NCBI GenBank assembly: GCA_028583405.1
Contig: CM053246.1
Coordinates: forward strand, 8,383,867-8,447,866
DNA: 64,000 nucleotides
Reading direction: 5' to 3'
DNA from: Pogonophryne albipinna
Taxonomy: Eukaryota > Chordata > Actinopteri > Perciformes > Artedidraconidae
Under the pieces are notes generated by a model. It did not search any database, had not been told where the DNA came from, and saw only the letters and a program-made list of their open reading frames with translations. Below, one piece after another: positions 56,977 through 64,000 of the stretch (position 1 is the first letter of the stretch; each line of letters opens with the position of its first letter). Position numbers and translations under genes: made by a program.

Positions 56977-58356
56977 GTAAGTCAGTAGAATGTTTTTTTG
57001 TACCACTAGGGGGCAGTAGACGAAGCCATAGACACTGAATTGACATATTATCAGTTCTGAATGCTAATGTGCTAGCTGTGTCTGGGAGCTCATGAAAATA
57101 GAACCAATTTCATTTTCTTTTTTAAGTTGGGTGATAATTATCTTCGCAAGTAGATGTCCTCATAAAATCTATTTTAAGACAGAAGTGGGTGGGTTCAACT
57201 AAAATACCCAGAAGGATTAAACTATGATATAATCTCAAATCAACGATTAGCCAAGGCTCAACTTTGTAGGATGCGCACTCCAATATATATGTCTCTTTCT
57301 TGGTCTCTCTCTTGTTCTGCATTTCTCTATCACTCCATCTCCACAGCTCGTCTTCTCGCCTCGGGTGCAGGCTGTTGCTAAGAAACGGATAGGGTAGCTG
57401 GTATGCGTATTAGATATGCTTTCTTTCTTTTTTCCCCCCAACTCTCTGTGACAAGTTCAGAACTTTTTTAGTCAGAAATGTCAAAGAAAATCAATCCTTT
57501 CCACCTTCCTCAACTTCATTTGACTCTCTGGAGATCTGTACCTCTTTCTTTTTTCCTTTCTCTCTCTCACTCCCTGTCTCTGTGCGGGCTTCAGTCTAAA
57601 TATACACTGAGCCTCTCTACTTGGTTTCCCTCACTATTCAACAACAACATGTTGGTTTCTAGACTTTTCTATGTATTGAGATCATCTCGGCTGGACTTTC
57701 TTGAGTTTATTGACAAGATCTCAGCTTTCCTTGGAAGGATTTATTTGATTTTTTTTAAAGAAGGGGAAAGAAAATAAGGTCTGTTTTGTTTGTTCAACTT
57801 TCTATTAACACCTGGTTGCTTCAGGATCTTGCAAGTACCAACTTAATCGAGATTTCTCAATTTCAAGGTATGGCTTTGGTGCCCTTTTATTTGTTTTTCT
57901 TATCAAAGTAGCCTGTTTCCTGACCTCTTGAATGTTGATGTTTGGCAGTGATTCAAAAAATATATTGTGTTTTATTGTTTACTATGTTTGGAAAAATACA
58001 AGCCAATTAGATTTCTGGCATTAAAAATGTGTTTGTCACCGTCATTTGCCAAATGCTGAAGTAAATTGCACTACAAACTGTGGCAAGTGTGGATAAGATC
58101 AATAGATCAATGATGTTTTTGTGAGTCATAATTGGCTTTCATGAAAGGAAAAGATGGATGGAAAGGAAAAGAGTCAACTGCTAGCACCAATGCGGCTACG
58201 GCTTCAGTGTCAGCTGAAAATATAATAGATCAAGACTAATACCCCTCAGGGACTGAAAGGCATTGGTTAATAATTCAGGTTTTAAGTTTAAAACCAAATA
58301 AGTGGCTATATTTGAATTTCTACATAATATGAGTGCGATAAGCATTTTGACTAATC
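56977..58356. other. Non-coding stretch
   Basis: ACCACTAGGGGGCAGTAGA at about 57002 is a motif often seen at the edges of vertebrate repeats and resembles a CTCF-type core, but it stands alone here. No exon was recognised. Confidence 0.35.
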
Positions 58357-58360
58357 TGAA

Positions 58361-58652
58361 ATAGGCTCTATTATGCTTTTTTGGGTTTTCACTTTCTATT
58401 GGCTAACACATTGTACGTAATAGACTAAGGGACAGGACATCTCAAAGCCGTTGACCAATCACAACAGAGCTGGCCAGCTAACCAATCAGAGCAGACTGGG
58501 CTCTGGTTTCAGACAGAGGGTGAAAAGAGGTGCTGCAGCACAGACAGTAAGAGGAAAATAAAGAGCTTTTTAAACATTAAAGCATGGAGACCTGTCCCAG
58601 TAGAGACACTACATACTGATATACACCTGAGAATGAGCAGAATATGTTCTCT
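58361..58652 (-). mobile_element. TTAA element (AGGGGCC family), mutated flanks
   Basis: On the minus strand it starts AGAGAACATATTCTGC, continues CAGTATGTAGTGTCTCTACT and CATGCTTTAATGTTTAAAAA, holds the body motifs (CACCTCTTTTCACCCTCTGT, AGAGCCCAGTCTGCTCTGAT, CAATCACAACAGAGC on the plus strand), and ends GCATAATAGAGCCTAT. The flanks are TGAA and TGGC where TTAA would be expected, so both have mutated or the ends are slightly different. Confidence 0.72.
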
Positions 58653-58656
58653 TGGC

Positions 58657-60364
58657 TTGAAATGATCCAGAACACATTCTTGATAATAGCTTGCCTTTTT
58701 CCATGATTAGGGTGTTGGATTCGCACGATTTTCAAAGTAAAAGAGTTAGAACCTGCATGGCTGCAGCATTAACCCACACCTCCCCTGTGAGGACCTTGAC
58801 TTGGTTCAGCCCACTATTAGCCCAAGGTGAAGGGCAAGTCCACCTTGGGTGAAATGAGGGGTGAAGGAACACATTGACTCTGTCTGCAGAGGGCAGCACT
58901 AATGAAGAATAGATGATGTCAATTAACACTCACAGCAGGGAGACATTAATCAGCTAATGATGCTTCAGTGACATCCACAAAGACCATGGGTGGACATGGT
59001 TCACGTAGAGAGGAGTGTTTTTCTACCATCATTTTATTTGCTGCTCTAGTTCTTCTTGTGTGTCTATATACTCTATAGGAAAGATGTGTGTTTGTACATT
59101 GTCATTTAAGTGACAGATATATGTTCAAACAAGTAATTTTGAGAACATATATTCATAACAAAAAACTGTTTAACAATATTTAAAATTCCAAAATCATTTT
59201 ATTTGTAATATTAATATATATATATATGTGTAATTTTGAAACATAATTTTTCCACATTTTATTTGTTGGTATTTTTCTATAACAAGCCCACTTCTGATTT
59301 CTGATTGTTGCTCCTCACAACTTTTCTTTATTCATGCATGCACACGTGTTAGCTCTCGGAGATTGGCCTGGAGAAACACTCATGTTCTCTGTCTGTACGT
59401 TTTATGCAGCTAGCCTTCTTATGGCTAATGAGCTGTAAAGTGTAGGTCAGAGCTGTTTCTCTGTAGAAATGGAGGATATAAGGACCACTGCTACTCCAAG
59501 TGAGGGTTGGGAATCCTCAGGGACCCGTGAGTCCAGGAAGCCTCAGGGGGGAAAGAAGCAGAGATACTTTATTTTGTGGTCAAATTGATTAAGAAAGTAA
59601 TGTTTTATTCTCACCACCTTTTTCTTTGCATATAGTACGGTCCATCCTGCAGTGCAGTATGAAATGAACACCCTGTTTGACATTTTCAAAGTTGTGAAAA
59701 AAAGGAAACGTACATAATTGATGGGAAAAAGGCCAACAGCAAAATGCCAGCTTCACACTGAACCGAAAATGTAAATTCGTGTTTTCCTGAGGATTGGTTA
59801 GTCTTCATATGCAGCCGATTACATTTGGGTGCGCTTGATTTGTGCCAGCAGGCAGCTGTGCACTGGTTGAGAGATGAGTGCGGTCCGTATGTGAAGCTCA
59901 GACATCAGAGGAATGTTCTTCAGCCTCAGCCTTCTGCCGGACGCCATCGCAGCACAAATATGTGCAATCATGTCGTTTTGATCGAAAACGAAAATTACAG
60001 CAACAGCTCCCATCTGTTTTCACGTGTCACGACTTTATCTGCTGACATATTCCTGCTCATTTACATTGATCTATGAATGGAATAAAGCCAATCTAGGGCC
60101 AACAATGTGATTTGGCGCAGGAATGGTCACAGAATCTGTTGTATTCTTTGTTTGAGGAGGCATATTGGATTGCTTTTGTTGCTGAGAGCATTACTCAACT
60201 AAGTGCATGCACACAGAGACAGTGATGTGACAGGGCATGTCATTATGCAGACAAATAGTCAAAGACATATGCACTAAGCAGACACCAGCTGAAGTTAGCA
60301 CTTAGCCTGATGTTTTTAATAAAAGAGACGGATCAGAGAGGCAGCTGGGTCTGGGAGTTAAAGC
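58657..60364. other. Non-coding stretch, nothing recognised
   Basis: No exon or repeat end was identified; a short (TA)n run lies near 59214-59228. Confidence 0.4.
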
Positions 60365-60600
60365 CAGTGGTGAAAAGTAACTAACTACATTTACTATGTG
60401 CAAATCTGAAGTAGTTTACTTCAAATTTGTATTTTCTTAGGTAACACTTTAACTTCACTATTTCAAAGGGAAATCATTTACTTTTTAGTTTACTAGTTTT
60501 CCTTTACATCTTTAGTTAATAATATACAAGTTAAGTTTGTTGCATAAAAAAAACACAAGACTAAAGTAAATAGTCATCACTAGCAAAAAGTTTGTACAGG
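60365..60600 (+). mobile_element. hAT-like non-autonomous element, left end only
   Basis: CAGTGGTGAAAAGTAACTAA CTACATTTACT is one of the commonest teleost hAT tips (usual form CAGTGGTGGAAAGTAACTAA). The adjacent part (AGTAGTTTACTTCAAATTTG, TAGTTTACTAGTTTTCC) follows the usual order but is diverged. No right terminus or second copy of the candidate 8-bp target (60357-60364) was found, so the right edge is approximate. Confidence 0.6.
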
Positions 60601-62389
60601 AACAGCTAACTATGATTCATAATTTAGAGTTAAGTAATGGCATTTGTTTTGCATTCAATTGTTTACATATTTAAACATCTTATTCTTTATTCTTCACATA
60701 GTTGTGTGTTTCAGTGGCATATCTATAATGATAGGAATTAATCCATAAACATAGACCTGCAGGTTAATAATGTTTTTGTGCTTGTTTTTAAGTGTGTGTG
60801 TGCAGGCAAAAGGATCAAACGGAGGTCAGCTAACTCATATTAGTCATCAGAGAGAGAGGTGGGGGAAGATGAGGGAACATAAAGACAGAAATGTTAGAAT
60901 ATTATGTGGTGGAAGAAGGGAGTTGAGAACGAGGAGAGATAGAGAGGATGGGGGGGGCTGTGGTCAGCTTTTAAAGCAGGCTACCGGTTTGTCAAAGTTT
61001 GTCTGATCGTCGCTTCTGATTGGTCGAAACGTTTTGAACTTAGACTAGGAATAAATGGCTGACCTCACCTCACCAGTGAGCAGGAAGGAAATGAAAAATA
61101 AATAAAATATATGGTTTATGGATTTCTGCTGGAAAAACCTCAGGCCCATCAACTCCCTTTGCTGTAGGGAAGGAGAGAGGAAGAGGAAAGGAAGAAAAGG
61201 AAGTGAGAGCAGAATAAAACAACCCAATGTTAAAAGAAACACATGATTTTGAGCCATAGTAACACCACATTACGTAACATTAGATTTGATGTAGAGCTGT
61301 TCAGGGCCACAGTGTTAACCATCATATGATGTTTGGTGGCGTTCTGAGCATTTCAGTTGGAGTTATGACATCACCGTGTTCCATGACACAGGTGTTTGTG
61401 TTTGAGCTAACAACGTTATGAAACACCTGTGCTTGACCTCAGAGATCAAAGGTTTCCATGGTGATGTGCAGTAATCAGTGAGAGGAGAGCCTTTCCATTG
61501 ATCTGAATGAGAGATAAACCTCTTACATGTGAACGTTTTGTTGAAGAACCGTAGCAGATATCGGTGACATTTCAATGCGTGAAGCAATACATTTGTCTAT
61601 TTTGTATCCTGATGACCTAATGCCGTTACATGTAATACGTTACTCCCTAAGCCTGATTTCACCCGCCTGCAACCGATTCACTAATAATCAGAAATGTTCA
61701 TTTCTTTGACCCCTTGACTCGGCTATTTCTTGTTTAATAATCGTTACATCTCCTCAGGACCAAGTTCCCGTGTCCTGCCTTTCACCTGCTGATCACCCAC
61801 TGCTCATTTAAGGTGGACTGACCTTCCCTCCTCCTGCTCTTTTCTCTTCTCCCCCTTTTTCTCACTGCAGGTAATCAGCTGATCACTTCCTGCCTGTGCA
61901 GCTGGGCATTTTCTTTGGTGTAAATAAATAAACTTGAGTTCTCTTTCACCCTGACTGTTATTGGTTATTGTGTGTTACTGTCTCCATTTCCCTACACTTT
62001 ATTAGGGATGTAACAAACACATTAATCTATAAAAAATGAAATAATCCAGTAATTCAATATATATGATTCTAAAATGGGACATTACGCACGTAAGTAGTGG
62101 TTGATGCCAATACGTCTCAGTTTATGCTGTCTCAGGACCCCGACGAGCGTCTGAGTGTGCTTTTTGTGCACTTCCGGGTCCATAATGTGGCCTTTTTGGC
62201 AGATTTACTAAAGCTGTGCAGCTGCTGCTCTGAGGACTTATCAGGCTTAATTTACAATAGGCCTTAATGGAGACATGTTAAACGTTTTTGTCACTTCATT
62301 CCCTCAAGAGGCATTTTGTTTAATCTTTTGTAATTGTTCAAGCTAAGAGATGTTTTCCTACAATTCAAGCATACAATTATGTCCCAGGA
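60601..62389. other. Non-coding stretch with a possible LTR-like patch
   Basis: Positions 61770-61975 (GCCTTTCACCTGCTGATCAC ... AATAAATAAACTTGAGTT ... GTGTTACTG) have a pyrimidine-rich tract, a CTGCAG/GT-like junction and clustered AATAAA signals reminiscent of a gene 3' end or LTR, but no matching second LTR or reading frame is present. The remainder is unremarkable. Confidence 0.3.
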
Positions 62390-62990
62390 ATGTAAGGTTT
62401 GGGAATTATGGCAGTTTAAAAAAAAAAATGTAAGGCGAATTTCAAGCTCTCCTCCACTCTAGCTGTGACATCACACACTCTAGCCTTAACGAGCTGCTCA
62501 ATATACACTAATGTTAAAATCTGAAGAAAATCTCTTTACCAAGTTCCAAACTAAGTTAAATATCTCAGAAAGTGTAAAAGATATCAAACATCTGAATAAG
62601 ATTTGAATAGCTGAATGTCTTGTGATCATTTTAAAGTTGGAATGAAGTCTCTAGCTGAAAGTATGTGGAAGGAGTAGCATTTGGCGCACGGTGTAGTTAA
62701 GAGGATTTGAAGGTTCCTCCCATTGAGTTTCATGTTTAAAAAAAGAGTTTAAAAAGCTGAATATTTCAAAAAGTATAAAATATTTTGAAAAAGTTGAAAG
62801 TTTCCCATCATGTGCTGAAAAGGCTGAATAGCTTGATATTTGAATGCTTTCTGTTGCTGAAAGTATGCTGAAGTTATTCGACGGCAAAGTATTGGTTGAA
62901 ATAAGAAGAAGAAGATATAAAGATTCGAAGAACTATAGTGGAATGCTGTAAACAGCATTCGCACTCATTTTAATCAAACTACTGAATACT
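62390..62990 (+). repeat. Probable dispersed fish repeat ending in a hairpin
   Basis: The run GCTGAAAGTATG...GGAGTAGCATTTGGC..., AAAAAGCTGAATATTTCAAA, AAGAAGAAGATATAAAGATT, CGAAGAACTATAGTGGAATG resembles a repeat I associate with many fish genomes. It ends in a near-perfect hairpin (62937-62965: AGTG, GAATGCTGT, AA, ACAGCATTC, G, CACT). A 3' hairpin is a Helitron feature, but no CTRR terminus follows at the expected distance, so the class is open. Confidence 0.4.
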
Positions 62991-63197
62991 GAAATTATAA
63001 AGAGATACTTTACATTCCTATAGAATTGTTACAAACGTTTTTGGACTTAAATATCGAACATGAAGGTATGTGGTCAGATACTACATAAATGAAATATGGT
63101 GGACATTATGATAAGTAATAGGAATATCAACATGAAAAAAGTAATATAAATGTATTTAACTAGTTCCTTACATTCTGATACTGTCTATGGTGTAATA

Positions 63198-64000
63198 CAG
63201 GGCTATTCAACTTCATTAGCAAGTGGGCCAAATAGGAAAATCACAGGGGGTTTGTGGGCCACACAATACTTTGTCAATGAATCACTACAAATAACTCTTG
63301 CTTACAGTAGTGTTAATAGATACTAATACATTAAATGAACTAGTCAAGTGCATCCCTTTTTTTTAACTTTAATTGTATCAACATAAATCATTACAGAAAG
63401 CAACCAGTCCATAAAAAGTAGGAAAGCTTCGGTTACAAGGCTTGACACAAAAGTGCAAAATGTTGCATCTTTAAAACTAAGGAGACATTTGTTTTTTTCC
63501 CCAACAGTTCCATGTCCACTAATGTACAAAACAAGATGAATATAATAAAACAGTATTCATCACATTAACAGTAAGTAGCCCTGTGTATAATATCCTCAAC
63601 ACTTCCAAGCATACATAAGGTGCATTGAAGACAACACAAGTCCATCAAATGTAATACTAAATGCAAATAGAACATAGTAAAACAATAGCCATCAGACTCA
63701 CAATAACATTCATATCTTGGAAACATTTTTACAATTTTCGAAACAGTAAGTAGGCTTGTTTGAATGACCATAAAATGAATGACCATAAAAACAGATCTGC
63801 ATACATACCAGGAATCAGACTTCTGTCATGTTTAGCCTGTTTGAGTCAGTGAGCGAAATTACACTGCCTTGATTTAGCTATTTCAGCATAGTTTGGCTCA
63901 TAAGTGGTAAGAGCAATCCTGAGACACTCATGCAACTTCTCATTGGTCATGGAGCAACGTGCCCTTGTTTTGATGGCATTCATAGGAGAAAAGCTAGACT
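63198..64000 (-). mobile_element. hAT transposon, 3' part, running off the window
   Basis: The terminus CAGGGCTATTCAACTTCATT at 63198 is a typical hAT tip, preceded by the candidate TSD GTGTAATA (63190-63197). Inside, on the minus strand, the end of the transposase gene is present (63846-64000). The interval between stop codon and terminus, about 650 bp, is AT-rich and holds several AATAAA-like hexamers. The 5' part and the second terminus lie right of the window, so intactness is unknown. Confidence 0.8.
63846..64000 (-). CDS. hAT transposase, C-terminal end (partial)
   Basis: The minus strand reads 50 codons to a stop (TGA at 63846-63848): SSFSPMNAIKTRARCSMTNE, then KLHECLRIALTTYEPNYAEI, then AKSRQCNFAH. 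The pattern 'S.MN.IK...R..MTNE.LHECLRIA...Y.P.Y..I' is the conserved C-terminal dimerisation region (Dimer_Tnp_hAT) of hAT transposases. No stop or frameshift occurs within the visible part, so an intact gene cannot be excluded, but the DDE catalytic residues and the BED zinc finger would lie outside the window. The transposase binds the element ends and catalyses cut-and-paste transposition in the nucleus. Confidence 0.8.
   Translation of the reverse strand, partial: SSFSPMNAIKTRARCSMTNEKLHECLRIALTTYEPNYAEIAKSRQCNFAH

Noticed and set aside
61770..61975. LTR or host gene 3' end
   Set aside because: Clustered AATAAA and a pyrimidine tract are suggestive, but no second LTR, primer-binding site or coding exon was found.

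Overview
This 64 kb window looks like vertebrate, most probably teleost fish, nuclear DNA. The basis is four very long CA/GT microsatellites, short-tailed non-LTR retrotransposon ends, many non-autonomous hAT and TTAA-targeting DNA transposons, and a DIRS-type gag-like relic. Assignment to ray-finned (perhaps percomorph) fish is inference from the repeat repertoire; no host gene is available to confirm it.

I found no convincing host protein-coding exon, tRNA, rRNA or CRISPR. Open frames over about 60 codons are mostly shadows of CA repeats, of one tandem array, or chance. The window is best read as intergenic or large-intron DNA whose structure comes from transposable elements (TEs). The protein-like sequence that I can support is all TE-derived: a hAT transposase C-terminus running off the right edge (63846-64000, minus), a hAT transposase fragment (24270-24535, minus), a piggyBac transposase N-terminus (50166-50399, minus), a broken DIRS-like gag (28180-29610, plus), and two copies of a decayed SGNH-esterase-like retroelement reading frame (49303-49862 plus; 5399-5785 minus).

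Layout: 1-2.1 kb, hAT end fragments. 3.4-4.3 kb, a TTAA-flanked element with an internal inverted repeat. 5.0-5.8 kb, a CA tract and the first esterase relic. 11.2-13.1 kb, a TTAA element whose terminal 57 bp, including its target site, is amplified into 27 tandem units. 15.6-19.6 kb, nested elements: a hAT with perfect 8-bp target duplication (TSD) containing a TTAA MITE, then another TTAA element. 23.4-24.9 kb, a hAT inside an older repeat. 26.3-26.7 kb, a second copy of the MITE. 28.0-29.7 kb, the DIRS-like relic. 30.0-32.7 kb, a TTAA element and a hAT with perfect 8-bp TSD. 35.8-38.8 kb, TTAA elements, a non-LTR tail and a GATCC-rich minisatellite. 40.9-42.1 kb, another hAT. 47.6-48.8 kb, a further TTAA element. 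49.2-51.2 kb, a piggyBac inserted exactly at the TTAA of the second of two direct repeats flanking the esterase relic. 51.8-64 kb, scattered fragments and the hAT at the right edge.

The most unusual items are the transposon-end-derived 57-bp minisatellite with its internal 399-bp (7-unit) higher-order duplication, and the esterase relic/direct repeat/piggyBac nest, from which insertion order and the ancestral target site can be read. All alignments were made by eye; coordinates of repeat edges are good to a few bases where a TSD is quoted and approximate elsewhere.
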